Assembly (NCBI RefSeq): GCF_000422965.1 | Contig: NZ_AUHB01000002.1 | Location: forward strand, 445,325 to 509,324 | DNA from: Pleomorphomonas oryzae DSM 16300 | GTDB lineage: Bacteria; Pseudomonadota; Alphaproteobacteria; Rhizobiales; Pleomorphomonadaceae | Direction of reading: 5' to 3' | DNA length: 64,000 nucleotides | Shown: piece by piece, positions 17,738-27,991 of the stretch | Layout: each line of letters starts with the position of its first letter | How positions within the stretch are numbered: the stretch's first letter is position 1 | Notes under the pieces: model-generated | What the model saw: the letters and a program-made list of their open reading frames with translations, nothing else | The model's database searches: none | Told to the model about the DNA's origin: nothing | Made by a program: the position numbers and the translations under genes

Positions 17738-17766
17738 CATTGTCTCGTTCGAGTATCGGCTTGCCG

Positions 17767-19038
17767 TCAGCCGCCAGCCGCGCTGAAGATCTGCTGGCGA
17801 ACCGCCGTTTCCGCTTCCGGCACGCTCGGCTCGGAGAACGGCAGGCTGAGGGTTTCCCAGACGTCGACCAGAGCATCGCGCAGCTGTTCGATCACCATGT
17901 CGTTGTGGAACGGCGTTGGGGTGATCCGCAGGCGTTCGGTGCCGCGCGGCACCGTCGGATAGTTGATCGGCTGGATGTAGATGCCGTGCTTTTCAAGAAG
18001 GATGTCGGTGGCCTTCTTGCAGAGGTCGGGATTGCCGACCAGCACCGGCACGATATGCGTCACCGACGGCATGACCGGCAGGCCGGCGGCCCTCAGCACG
18101 GCCTTGGTGCGGGCAGCCTGCTGCTGATGCGCTTCCCGCTCGACGCGGCTTTCCTTGAGATGGCGGATCGAGGCGGTGGCGGCGGCGCAGAGGCCTGGCG
18201 GCAGCGCCGTCGTGAAGATGAAGCCGGGGGCGTAGGAGCGGACGGCGTCGACCAGCGATTTCTTGCCGGTGATATAGCCGCCCATCACGCCGAAACCCTT
18301 GGCGAGCGTGCCCTCGATGACGTCGATGCGGTCCATCACGCCGTCGCGCTCGCAGATACCGGCGCCGCGGTTACCGTACATGCCAACGGCATGCACCTCA
18401 TCAATATAGGTGAAGGCATTATACTTGTCGGCGAGATCGGCGATCTTCTCGATGGGCGCGATATCGCCATCCATCGAATAGACGCTCTCGAAAACGATCA
18501 GCTTGGCGCGGTCGGGACCGGCGGCGATCAGCAGCTCTTCAAGGTGGCCGAGGTCGTTGTGCCGCCAGATCTGCTTGGAAACGCCGGATGAGCGCACGCC
18601 GTGGATCATCGACGCGTGGTTGAGCGCATCCGACAGGATCAGGCAGTTGGGCAGCAGCTTGGCGATGGTCGAGATGGCCGCTTCGTTGGAGACGTAGCCG
18701 GAGGTGAATACCAGCGCCGCTTCCTTGCCGTGCAGATCGGCGAGCTCATGCTCCAGCTGGACCAGCGGATGGTTGGTGCCGGAAATATTGCGCGTGCCGC
18801 CGGCGCCGGCGCCCATCGTTTCGGCGGCGGCCGTCATGGCACCGATCACCTTGGGATGCTGACCCATGCCGAGATAGTCGTTGGAACACCACACGGTGAT
18901 CTCGCGCGTTCCGCCGCCCTGATGCCAGAGAGCCGTCGGAAACCGCCCGGCCATCCGCTCCAGTTCGGCGAACACGCGATAGCGCTTCTCGTCCTGCAGG
19001 GCCTGGACGGCACTCTCGAACACCGCATCATAGTTCAT
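17767..19038 (-). CDS. hemA: 5-aminolevulinate synthase (Shemin pathway HemA)
   Basis: 423-residue PLP enzyme that condenses glycine and succinyl-CoA to 5-aminolevulinate, the first haem precursor. The PLP lysine is K247 in [13 protein letters not shown]. Other family motifs are [40 protein letters not shown] and [12 protein letters not shown]. This route is typical of alphaproteobacteria. A perfect FNR/FixK box lies 128 bases upstream, so haem supply should rise with cbb3 oxidase at low O2. A GGAGGG lies 12 bases before the ATG, a rather long spacer. Confidence 0.97.
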   Translation of the reverse strand: MNYDAVFESAVQALQDEKRYRVFAELERMAGRFPTALWHQGGGTREITVWCSNDYLGMGQHPKVIGAMTAAAETMGAGAGGTRNISGTNHPLVQLEHELADLHGKEAALVFTSGYVSNEAAISTIAKLLPNCLILSDALNHASMIHGVRSSGVSKQIWRHNDLGHLEELLIAAGPDRAKLIVFESVYSMDGDIAPIEKIADLADKYNAFTYIDEVHAVGMYGNRGAGICERDGVMDRIDVIEGTLAKGFGVMGGYITGKKSLVDAVRSYAPGFIFTTALPPGLCAAATASIRHLKESRVEREAHQQQAARTKAVLRAAGLPVMPSVTHIVPVLVGNPDLCKKATDILLEKHGIYIQPINYPTVPRGTERLRITPTPFHNDMVIEQLRDALVDVWETLSLPFSEPSVPEAETAVRQQIFSAAGG

Positions 19039-19472
19039 GATTGACTAAATCCCTCCGACACCCGGCAGGCCGTGCGTCTTTCCGTGAACAGATCGCCTTG
19101 CTTCCGGCTGACGGTCCGTCGTCTTTTCACCTACGATAACCTACGCACATTGCCGCAAAGCGCCTTTGATTACGATCAAATCATATACAGTCTTGATCAA
19201 TCGTTTGGCGAACGGGCGGGTAAGCCACTGATGTCCATGCGTGGTTACAGCTTTTGAACGGGTCCAAAAACCCGACGCATCTGTCTGAAACTAAAGCACG
19301 GCATCGGCCAAGTCTCAAGCGCTTTCATCCATCGTCCGCCGGCTACCAGCCAAGCGCGTCAACATAGCTCACCAAGTTCGATCTTTGGTCGCAGAGCGGT
19401 GCGTACCGCTGCGCTGGCTCCATCGCCTAACTGCTTTTTCACCTTTGGATGTTAGGAGGGAAGCGAAGGAGT
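19039..19472. other. Divergent region between hemA and a receiver gene
   Basis: 434 bases with no gene I can support. It carries the perfect FNR/FixK box at 19166-19179, a spacer-less TTGATCAA at 19193-19200 and a small hairpin (CGGGT/ACCCG) near 19260. A 61-residue open frame at 19072-19257 overlaps the box and has no family likeness. Confidence 0.6.
19166..19179 (-). promoter_or_regulatory. Perfect FNR/FixK box upstream of hemA
   Basis: TTGAT-TACG-ATCAA, a full match to the FNR/FixK consensus. The centre at 19172.5 puts a class II start near 19131, giving a leader of about 93 bases before hemA. It is about 300 bases from the divergent receiver gene, too far for class II activation. Confidence 0.9.
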
Positions 19473-19973
19473 ATGCCGGTGCAGCTTGATCTGTCATCCC
19501 TGACCTTCCTGGTCGTGGAAGATAGCGCGTATATGCGCACGATCTTAAGGACGATGCTGCAAGGCTTCGGTGCGCGCCGCATCGTGGAAGCCGAAGACGG
19601 CGCTTCCGGCCTGGAAGCGATGGACCGCGCCAATCCCGACATTCTCATTCTCGATTGGGTGATGCCGATCCTCGATGGCGCCGATATGGTGCGAATGATC
19701 CGCGTACCGTCCAATCCTTTCGCCTACATCCCGATCATCATGGTCACCGGCCACACCGAACGCAGCCGGATCATCGAGGCCCGTCGCCTTGGCATCCACG
19801 AACTGCTGTGCAAGCCGATCTCCGCCAAGTCGCTGTATCAGCGCATCCAGTCGGTGGTGCTGGCTCCGCGTGACTTCGTCAAGACCCCGACCTACTTCGG
19901 TCCGGCACCGCGCGAGATTCGCAACCGTCAGAACATCTGGCAGGCCAAGCCCGGCGAGAAGGCAGCTTCCTGA
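19473..19973 (+). CDS. CheY-like single-domain response regulator
   Basis: 166-residue protein that is one receiver domain plus a roughly 35-residue basic C-terminal tail (PTYFGPAPREIRNRQNIWQAKPG). Phosphorylation pocket: VVEDSAYMR, acceptor Asp in LILDWVMPILDG and Lys in LLCKPISAKS. There is no output domain. Such RxGIHE-type receivers with a basic tail are common in Hyphomicrobiales with unknown partners. GAAGGAGT just before 19473 decides the start. No kinase gene is adjacent. Confidence 0.85.
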   Translation: MPVQLDLSSLTFLVVEDSAYMRTILRTMLQGFGARRIVEAEDGASGLEAMDRANPDILILDWVMPILDGADMVRMIRVPSNPFAYIPIIMVTGHTERSRIIEARRLGIHELLCKPISAKSLYQRIQSVVLAPRDFVKTPTYFGPAPREIRNRQNIWQAKPGEKAAS

Positions 19974-20085
19974 AGCTAATCTTTGAGTCCGTCTGAAACT
20001 CTTTGCCTTGCGCCGAGTTGAACAGGCTATCGACGGCCCATTCCCGCTGCAATCCGCGTAGCCGGCCGTCTTCCGGAGGCCCGAC

Positions 20086-20421
20086 ATGGTGTGCAACTTC
20101 GCTTTTTCGGCATTTCTGCCGGCCGTCGCCGCCACTGCGGTGTTTGCCCTGAGTTCTACGGCGGGTGCCGTCGAGGTTCCCTCGGTCGCTTCGCAGGGCG
20201 CTCCCGTCTGTCTGGTCGGCCTTGGCTCCGACGACGGTTCTCCTGCCTGGTCGCAGCTTGACGTTACCCCGAACCGCAGCGTCGACCTCGACCTTAGCGA
20301 CGGCGCGGGCTTGACAGTGGCTTGCGGCTCGCTCAGCGCGTCGAAATATCGGCCAGCTACGGCAGTCGCGCCTGTTCGTGCCGCCGACCCATCGGCCAAG
20401 GGTGACTTCGGCTCGCTTTGA
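20086..20421 (+). CDS. Small secreted protein, unknown function
   Basis: 111-residue protein with a signal peptide (MVCNFAFSAFLPAVAATAVFALSSTAGA, cleavage before VEVPS). The mature part holds two Cys (VCLVG and VACGS) that could form one disulfide. CGGAGGCCCGAC precedes the ATG. It is convergent with the deacetylase gene (6-base gap). I recognise no family. Confidence 0.55.
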   Translation: MVCNFAFSAFLPAVAATAVFALSSTAGAVEVPSVASQGAPVCLVGLGSDDGSPAWSQLDVTPNRSVDLDLSDGAGLTVACGSLSASKYRPATAVAPVRAADPSAKGDFGSL

Positions 20422-20427
20422 GCGGTA

Positions 20428-21132
20428 TCAGCCGGTCGGTACCGGGAAAGCCGCGTCAAGCCGCTCGAAGTGCGTGCCTTTGGCGACGAGTGCGCGAATT
20501 CCCTCCGCCACACCGTCACCGGCCGGTCGTTCGGGGTGATTGATGTGCGCAATGATGACATCGCCGGGCTTTGCCGCTGCGATCCGTTTGCTCACGGTGG
20601 CCGCTGGCAGCGAGGCGCCGACGTCGGCGTTGAGCGAGTAGCCGGCAATGCGATATCCGAGGTTGCCGATGAGTTCGACGGCATCGCGACTATAGCGGGC
20701 CGACGCGTCGCGATACCATACCGGCGCCCGGCCGAAGGTCGCAGTCACGGCAGCTGCGCCGCCCAGCACTTCCTGCGACACAGCGGGCAGCGAACCGGCA
20801 GTCGGCAGGCCGAAGACGGTCGGCGCGTCGGTAATGGCCGGCACGTGGTTCTCGCCGTGATTTTCGATTTCGAACAGGTCGGCATGGGCCAGAAGCAGGG
20901 CTGCAGTCGCCGCATTGCGCTTCAGCCAGCGGTGGGTAACGAACAGGGTTGCCGGTACGCGATCGGCGATCAGTTCGTCGAGAATGCGGTTATCGACAGC
21001 ACCGGAACAGGCGTCGAAAGTCAGTGCCACCGACCGATCGCCGGCCGGCAGCTTCAGGCGCGGCTCGATATCGCCTGCCAAAGCGGGAGACGTTGCCAAA
21101 ACAACCAAGGGAACCAGAAACAAAGACCGCAT
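20428..21132 (-). CDS. Exported polysaccharide deacetylase (NodB-like), TFDA variant
   Basis: 234-residue protein with a signal peptide (ALA before GDIEP) and a NodB/CE4-like fold. Motif 1 reads ALTFDACSG, so the second Asp of the usual TFDD (a metal ligand) is Ala. Motif 2 is HGENH (HxxxH) and motif 3 is approximately YRDASARYS. The C-terminal GDVIIAHINHPER matches the family His motif. Relatives with TFDAC are common in alphaproteobacteria and their substrate is unsettled. The change may mean altered metal binding, so activity is not certain. It lies downstream of the tadD-like gene in the same direction. Confidence 0.75.
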   Translation of the reverse strand: MRSLFLVPLVVLATSPALAGDIEPRLKLPAGDRSVALTFDACSGAVDNRILDELIADRVPATLFVTHRWLKRNAATAALLLAHADLFEIENHGENHVPAITDAPTVFGLPTAGSLPAVSQEVLGGAAAVTATFGRAPVWYRDASARYSRDAVELIGNLGYRIAGYSLNADVGASLPAATVSKRIAAAKPGDVIIAHINHPERPAGDGVAEGIRALVAKGTHFERLDAAFPVPTG

Positions 21133-21236
21133 CGCTCAACTCTCGACGGCAACAACGGCGTCTCGATGCGCCGTTGGCATGTCGAAATCAAGGCTGTCGT
21201 CGTGTCGTATTTCTCAAGAGACTGATCCGCCGTTGA

Positions 21237-21725
21237 TCAGCTTTGGGTGGCGCTGCCCTTGGCCTGGGCGGACGCATTGGCCGCTATCACCGGATTGCCG
21301 GGGGCCAGCGTCAACGCTTCGGCAAACAGCAGTTTCGCCGCGTCGCGATTGCCCCTGAGCCACTGCGACCACCCCATATTGTTGACCACCTCGCCGCGGC
21401 GGCCGGCGATGGCGATCACCTGCGCATAGGCTTTGTCGGCGGCTTCAAAGCGGCCGAGCCTGTCGGAGGAGGCGGCGAAGCCGAGCCATGCCTCCGGGTC
21501 GAGCGGATCCTTGGCAAGCGCCGCGCGGAAGGTGCGTTCGGCGCCGGCAAAGTCGTTCTGACGAAAGGCCGCTTTGGCTCGGTCACGCAGGGCTGTCTGC
21601 TGGGCAGCGAAGTGCGAATACTCCGGTCCACTTTCAATCAGTCCGTCTTCGAAGGCTGTACTGCAAGCTCCAAGCGGCATTGAGAGGAGAAGTGCCAGCG
21701 CTGGTAGAAAAAAATGACGATCCAT
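21237..21725 (-). CDS. tadD: TPR lipoprotein, TadD-like
   Basis: 162-residue lipoprotein: signal sequence with lipobox LGACS, then TPR-type repeats (AKAAFRQNDFAGAERTFRAALAKDPLDPEAWLG and further copies to the C-terminus). This is the design of TadD, the pilotin-like protein of Tad pilus systems, and the tad/cpa operon lies just upstream on the same strand, 273 bases away. It may therefore help the CpaC secretin to assemble in the outer membrane. AAGGTG six bases before the ATG at 21725 supports the start; a GTG nine bases upstream is possible. Confidence 0.75.
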   Translation of the reverse strand: MDRHFFLPALALLLSMPLGACSTAFEDGLIESGPEYSHFAAQQTALRDRAKAAFRQNDFAGAERTFRAALAKDPLDPEAWLGFAASSDRLGRFEAADKAYAQVIAIAGRRGEVVNNMGWSQWLRGNRDAAKLLFAEALTLAPGNPVIAANASAQAKGSATQS

Positions 21726-21998
21726 GATGCACACCTTGATGGATCATCGGAACTTATTCGAACCAGCATAAATCCACGTCAAAAATTCTTGTTCAATTTT
21801 ACTGAGATACTCAGCCAAAGTAATTATCACGAGGTGATCTGAGAATTCACAATTACGAACTGGCTTTTCATGGGCTGGGTCAATTGTCCCCCGGCTCGCT
21901 TCTAGAACGTTCGCCGACCAGATTGGACATTTGATCGCCAAGCGAGGACTGAAGTTCGAGGCCGTAATAGCCGCCTGATCAGCTTAATTGCCGCCTGA
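21726..21998. other. AT-rich gap between tadC and tadD
   Basis: About 270 bases, with 21740-21870 clearly AT-richer than the surroundings. A 65-residue minus-strand frame (21744-21941) and a startless plus-strand frame ending at the tandem repeat have no family likeness; they may be decayed remains. The gap separates tadD from the cpa/tad operon and probably carries the tadD promoter. Confidence 0.4.
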
Positions 21999-22004
21999 TC
22001 AGCT
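21965..22004. repeat. 20-base tandem duplication over the tadC stop
   Basis: Two adjacent 20-base units (21965-21984 and 21985-22004) differ at one position (TAATA versus TAATT before GCCGCCTGATCAGCT). The second unit contains the last codon and stop of tadC, so the first is a copy of the gene end left downstream. Confidence 0.85.
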
Positions 22005-22997
22005 GTTGAATTTGACGACCACCGGCCAGATGGCGATGAACAGGACCACCGGCAGGATGCAGGCGGTCACCGGAACCGACAGCTTGGCCGGCAGGGCGTA
22101 GGCCTTTTCCTCGGCGGCGGCGAGGCGTTGATGGCGCATGTCCTCGGAAAAGACGCGCAGCGCGTCGGAAAGGCTCGAACCCAGCTCGCGTGATTGCTGC
22201 AGCAACGTTGCGAAGGCCCGCACTTCCGGCACGCCGACGCGATCGGCCAGCGTCTGCAACGCGAGTTCCATTGCTCGCCCGGCCCGAACTTCCAGGCAAA
22301 GCACCTGAAGATTGACGCCGAGCGCCGGATACATTGGCGCCAGCTCCTGCGTGACCCGCTCGAGGCCAGCCTCCATGGAGAGGCCGGCATTGGCGCATAC
22401 CCCCATCAGGTCCATGAAATCGGGAAAGGCGATACGGTTCTGCCGCAGCACGTTCTTGGCGCGTTTGTCGACATACAGACTGGGGCCGAGATAGCCGGCG
22501 ATGATACAAATCAGCAGGCCAAGCAGTAGCGTCGTCGTTTTGAGTTCGATTCCCGTGCCGATCAAAAGCAGAAGACCGACGAGCGGCAGTCCGACGGCCC
22601 CGGCGATGCGGGCGAGGAAGAACAATGCAACGGCGTGGGGCGAAAACAGGCCTGCCCGGATCATCCGCTGTCGGGCCACTTTCATTTTGCCGGCATCGCC
22701 GCTGGCGAGGATGCCGTTGGCCTGGCTGACGAATTTTTCCAGCGCCGGCGGCAGACGCGTCCCTTCCGACGCCAGACCCAGAGCCGACAGCGGATCGTCG
22801 ACCGGATCATCTCCCGCTGCTTCCCGCTTTGGTAAGGGCAGGTCCACCCAGAGGCGGCGCCTAAGCCGCCGACGACGCGTGAACGAGCTGGCTGCCGCTG
22901 CTCCGAGGGCTGCCAGCATGACCACGAGCGCCACGAGCGCCACGAGCTCGGGGCGGACGGTGACGATATCGATGAGCAGGCGGGCGATATCGGGCAT
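21999..22997 (-). CDS. tadC: Tad pilus inner-membrane protein TadC
   Basis: 332-residue GspF/T2SSF-domain membrane protein. One N-terminal helix, two helices in the middle (VALFFLARIAGAVGLPLVGLLLLIGTG and LLLGLLICIIAGYLG), a cytoplasmic T2SSF domain (FPDFMDLMGVCANAGLSMEAGLERV...SELG-type motif SRELGSSLSDALR) and one last helix near the C-terminus. With TadB it forms the platform of the type IV-like Flp pilus machine. It is the last gene of cpaB-cpaC-cpaE-cpaF-tadB-tadC on the minus strand, 7 bases after tadB. A 20-base tandem duplication covers its stop codon. Confidence 0.93.
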   Translation of the reverse strand: MPDIARLLIDIVTVRPELVALVALVVMLAALGAAAASSFTRRRRLRRRLWVDLPLPKREAAGDDPVDDPLSALGLASEGTRLPPALEKFVSQANGILASGDAGKMKVARQRMIRAGLFSPHAVALFFLARIAGAVGLPLVGLLLLIGTGIELKTTTLLLGLLICIIAGYLGPSLYVDKRAKNVLRQNRIAFPDFMDLMGVCANAGLSMEAGLERVTQELAPMYPALGVNLQVLCLEVRAGRAMELALQTLADRVGVPEVRAFATLLQQSRELGSSLSDALRVFSEDMRHQRLAAAEEKAYALPAKLSVPVTACILPVVLFIAIWPVVVKFNS

Positions 22998-23004
22998 GGG
23001 GACC

Positions 23005-23964
23005 TCAGAAGCGGAAGCTGATCATCTTTTTCATCATGAGGTTGCCGAGGCCGAGCCAGGTGACGGCACCAACCAGCCCCCAGGTGGTCATTGGCTTGCC
23101 CCAGACCGAGCCATAATAGCCCGGCGATATGAAGTTGAGGGCGACGAACAGCAGGACAGGCATGGCGGTCAGGAAGATGGCGGAGATGCGCCCTTCGGCC
23201 GAGATGGAGCGGATCTTGCGCCGCATCTTGATACGTTGGCGGATCACGTCCGTGAGGTTCTGCAGAATTTCGCGCAGGTTGCCGCCGGTGGACGATTGGA
23301 TCGACACGGCGGTGACGAATAGCGGCAGATCTTCCTGGCCGACGCGGGCCTGCATGTTGAACAGCGCGGTGACGAGGTCGGCACCGTAGGTTACCTCGTC
23401 GGCCATCATGCCGAATTCCGTGCCGATCGGATCGGGCATCTCGCGTGCCACCATGCCCATGGCCACCGGCACGGGGTGTCCGGCCTTGAGGCTGCGAACG
23501 ATGAGTTCGATCGCCTCGGGAAACTGAAGCGCGAATTTCATCTGCCGTCGGTTACGCCGCATGCGAAGCGCCAAGACCGGCACGACGAAGCCGCCGACGG
23601 GCAGGGCAATTGCGGTCTTGATGAGGTCGTGGCCGGTAAAGTTGAAAACGAGGCCGGCGATGATGGCGCCAGTGGCTGCGAACAGCAGCAGCAACTTGGT
23701 GAGTCCGATCGTGATCCCGCACTGGACGATCAGACGGCCGAGCCAGGCAAGGTGGCGAGGCATGCCGCCCGCGGCGGTAAGGCCGCGTTCGCGCCGAAGC
23801 ATCACCATCACTTCCTGCCGATTGGCATCGGGAGCGGTCACCCGGAGCCGGCGATTGATCTGGCGGCGATCGGCGCCGGCGTTGACGGTCAGCAGATACA
23901 CTGCTTCGGCCAGAAAGGCCGCGGCAAAGCCGGCGAAGGCGTAGAACAGGTAGATCTCTTTCAT
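23005..23964 (-). CDS. tadB: Tad pilus inner-membrane protein TadB
   Basis: 319-residue T2SSF-domain protein paired with TadC. Helices: one at the N-terminus (YLFYAFAGFAAAFLAEAVYLLTV), two in the middle (LLLLFAATGAIIAGLVFNF, IALPVGGFVVPVLAL) and one or two at the end. The T2SSF domain includes FPEAIELIVRSLKAGHPVPVAMGMVAREMPDPIGTEF and SIQSSTGGNLREILQNL. The ATG at 23964 follows GAGGCC and begins 7 bases after the cpaF stop; the longer frame from 24039 would overlap cpaF heavily. Confidence 0.93.
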   Translation of the reverse strand: MKEIYLFYAFAGFAAAFLAEAVYLLTVNAGADRRQINRRLRVTAPDANRQEVMVMLRRERGLTAAGGMPRHLAWLGRLIVQCGITIGLTKLLLLFAATGAIIAGLVFNFTGHDLIKTAIALPVGGFVVPVLALRMRRNRRQMKFALQFPEAIELIVRSLKAGHPVPVAMGMVAREMPDPIGTEFGMMADEVTYGADLVTALFNMQARVGQEDLPLFVTAVSIQSSTGGNLREILQNLTDVIRQRIKMRRKIRSISAEGRISAIFLTAMPVLLFVALNFISPGYYGSVWGKPMTTWGLVGAVTWLGLGNLMMKKMISFRF

Positions 23965-23971
23965 GCCGGCC

Positions 23972-25370
<1,399 letters not shown>

Positions 25371-25378
<8 letters not shown>

Positions 25379-26612
25379 GGCGCTTGGCCTTGTTGAGGCT
25401 CGGCGTATCGCCGCGTTTCAGCCGGGCGAGCAGCAATCGGAGCGGCGCCGTCCAGGATGAGGCGGTCAGTTCGGCCGGGTCGGAGATGATGGACCTGAGG
25501 TCGGCAATGACCCGGGAATTGGGCGCTACCTCGCCAAGCGGACGGCCTTGATCGAGCGCTTCGCGCACGGCCTTGTAGTCGTTGGCGACCGAGCCGGCGA
25601 AGGCGTCGCCGAGCAGCTCCTTGACCTCGGTCAGCGATACGCTTGGGCTGCCCTTGGCATCAACGCGGTTGACGATAACGCCGAAGCGGGCATCCTTGTG
25701 CACGCGTTCCTTGACGGCGTGGGCGAGGCGCTGCGCTTGCCTCAACGCCGGCACCGTCATCTCGGTGATGACGAAAACATGGTCGGACCCCTGCAACACG
25801 GAATCGGTCCAGGGGAACCAAGTGCGCGGCAAGTCGATCACCACGTTGTCGAAGTGGCTGGCCACCAAGTCGAGCAGGCGGCCGACCAGATCCGGTCGGT
25901 AACTGCGCATTTCCCAAGGGCAGGGCGGCGCCGACACGATGGCCAAGCCCGATTTGTGCCGGCTCAACATGACGTCCAGCAGTTTGCGGTCCAGCCGGTC
26001 GGGTTGGTTTTCAATTTCGGCAATGTCGAAGTGCGCTTCGAGATCGAAATACTCGGCGCAGGATCCATGCTGGAGGTTGAGATCGACAACGCAGGTCGTC
26101 TGATGTCGCTTCGCCGCAGCTTGATGCAGCAACACCGCCGATTGCAGGGCCAGCGTCGTGTTGCCGACGCCGCCGGCGGCCGGCAGGAAGGTGTAGATGC
26201 GAGAATCCGGATAGGGATCGGCCTCGTCGCGGCCAAGACGGGTCAGGGTATGGGCGAGATCGGCGGGCACCACTGGCTTGACTAGGAAGTCCTGCAACCT
26301 AAGGCGCAGAAAGCCGCGCGCCACCTCCGCGTCGAAAACACCGGTGATGGCGAGAAAGCGCACCGACGGGCCGGCCTGACGGTAGAGCTCGGAAAGGCCG
26401 GTCACCGGCCCATCCGGGAAGGCATCGAGATCGGCAACCGCAAGCCCGCAGGTCGGGTCGGCGAGTTCGTCCGAAACCTTGTCAGGCGCTCGCACCTTGA
26501 GGTCGCTGACACTGGCGCCAGATGCCCTCAGGGCATCGGCAACCAAAACGGCGAAATCCTTGTCGGCAGTGACGACGACCACGGTACCGAAGTTGATCGA
26601 GGGTTCGGCCAT
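25371..26612 (-). CDS. cpaE: Tad pilus localisation ATPase-like protein CpaE (TadZ)
   Basis: 413-residue protein with an N-terminal receiver-like domain lacking a clear phospho-site (about residues 8-125) and a C-terminal ParA/MinD-like domain. The P-loop reads LPAAGGVGNTTLA: the signature lysine and the GK(T/S) lysine are both replaced, the latter by Asn. CpaE/TadZ proteins place the pilus machine at the cell pole, and degenerate P-loops are known in the family. The Walker B-like stretch is NVVIDLPRTW. The ATG at 26612 is chosen; a GTG at 26621 overlaps the cpaC stop as GTGA and is also possible. Confidence 0.92.
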
Positions 26613-26617
26613 TGAGG

Positions 26618-27991
26618 TCACCGTACCGGCAAGTCGAGAATGTAGCCGCCGGTCGACGCCCCGTTGGCGGCGAGATAGGCGTCGGTGTTGGGTGGCACTT
26701 CGGCATTTCCGCGTGCGAACGCGTCGAGATCACTGCCCGGCAAGGCTCGATCGAAGGGTGTAGCGATGGTGTTGCCGGCGCCGAGCGGATCGACGATGTG
26801 CGGCGTTACGATGATCACCAGATCGGTTTCCGCGCGCTTGTAGGCCGTGGAGCGGAACAGGTTGCCGAGCACCGGCACCGAGCCGAGCCATGGCACGCGG
26901 TTGTTGGACACCGAGCTGGAATTGGTGAGCAGGCCGGCCATGACGAAGCTTTGGCCGTCGCGCAGCTCCAGCGTCGAATCCGAGCGCCGTACCTTGAGGC
27001 CGGGAATGGTGATGCCGTTGATGGTGACGGCGGCCGAATAGTCGATCTCGCTGACCTCCGGCTTGATGTTGAGGTGAATGAGGCCGTTGGGCGCCACCGT
27101 CGGCGTGAAATCGAGACCGACGCCGAATTTCTTGAATTCGACGGAGATTGAGTTGTTGTCGCCGGCGACCGGCACCGGAAATTCACCACCGGCCAGGAAG
27201 CTCGACGTCTGGCCGGACAGTGCCACGAGGTTGGGTTCGGCGAGCGAACGGACGAGGCCGCGCGCTTCCAGCGCCTGCACGACCATATCCACCGATAGGC
27301 CACCCGACAGAACCTGACTGACGATCTCGCCGAACGGGGTCGACCCCGAAGCCAGCGTCGAGGAGCCGACACCGACGGCGATGCCGTCGCTTTTTGCCGT
27401 CCACCCAAGACCGAGTTCGCGGTTGGCCGAACGGGTCGCCTCAAGGAAACGCACCTTGAGCTGCACCTGCTTGCCGCCGCCGATGTCGACGGTGTTGACC
27501 ACCTTGTCGCCGCCGAATTCCTTGGCGATGGCACCGGCCTCGTCGATAGTCTTCTGATCGGCTGCCGTTCCCGACAGCAGGATCGAGCCATTGGCCGAGG
27601 AAACATCGACCTTGGCATCGGGCAGCTTGCGCTCCAGCGCCGCCTGCAGCCGATCGGTATGCAAGGCGATTTCAAAGTCGGCGGCGCCGACCACATTTCG
27701 CTCCTTGTCGAACAACACGATACCTGTGACGCCGCCCTTCGAGCCGAGCACCATGAAGGACTTGTCGGTGAGCGGCCAGGCATCGGCCAGTGCCGGATCG
27801 CCGACGACGATTTCCGAGAAGGCGGTCGCGGTCTCGATCATCTGCGGCACACCCTTGGCGATCGAAAACGACTGACCGGATTTTGCCGACGTCATCCGGA
27901 TGGGCTGCGCGGCATCGACCGACAGGCCTGTGGCCAGCATGAAAGCAACAAGCGCGACGAGGCGGAGGGCCACGCGCATCGGGGAAATCAT
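26618..27991 (-). CDS. cpaC: Tad pilus outer-membrane secretin CpaC (RcpA)
   Basis: 457-residue secretin of the Flp pilus. Signal peptide at the N-terminus (LVALVAFMLATGLSVDAA), then the N0/STN-like pilus domain, a BON-like segment (KVDVSSANGSILLSGTAADQKTIDEA) and the secretin domain with RSLAEPNLVALSGQTSSFLAGGEFPVPV, SDSTLELRDGQSFVMAGLL and VPWLGSVPVLGNLF, ending the pore with TDLVIIVTPHIV. It overlaps cpaB by four bases (ATGA). Confidence 0.95.
   Translation of the reverse strand: MISPMRVALRLVALVAFMLATGLSVDAAQPIRMTSAKSGQSFSIAKGVPQMIETATAFSEIVVGDPALADAWPLTDKSFMVLGSKGGVTGIVLFDKERNVVGAADFEIALHTDRLQAALERKLPDAKVDVSSANGSILLSGTAADQKTIDEAGAIAKEFGGDKVVNTVDIGGGKQVQLKVRFLEATRSANRELGLGWTAKSDGIAVGVGSSTLASGSTPFGEIVSQVLSGGLSVDMVVQALEARGLVRSLAEPNLVALSGQTSSFLAGGEFPVPVAGDNNSISVEFKKFGVGLDFTPTVAPNGLIHLNIKPEVSEIDYSAAVTINGITIPGLKVRRSDSTLELRDGQSFVMAGLLTNSSSVSNNRVPWLGSVPVLGNLFRSTAYKRAETDLVIIVTPHIVDPLGAGNTIATPFDRALPGSDLDAFARGNAEVPPNTDAYLAANGASTGGYILDLPVR

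Noticed and set aside
19193..19200. TTGATCAA as another FNR site before hemA
   Set aside because: The four-base spacer required between half-sites is missing.
21744..21941. 65-codon minus-strand frame in the tadC-tadD gap
   Set aside because: No family likeness and no ribosome site; too short to support.
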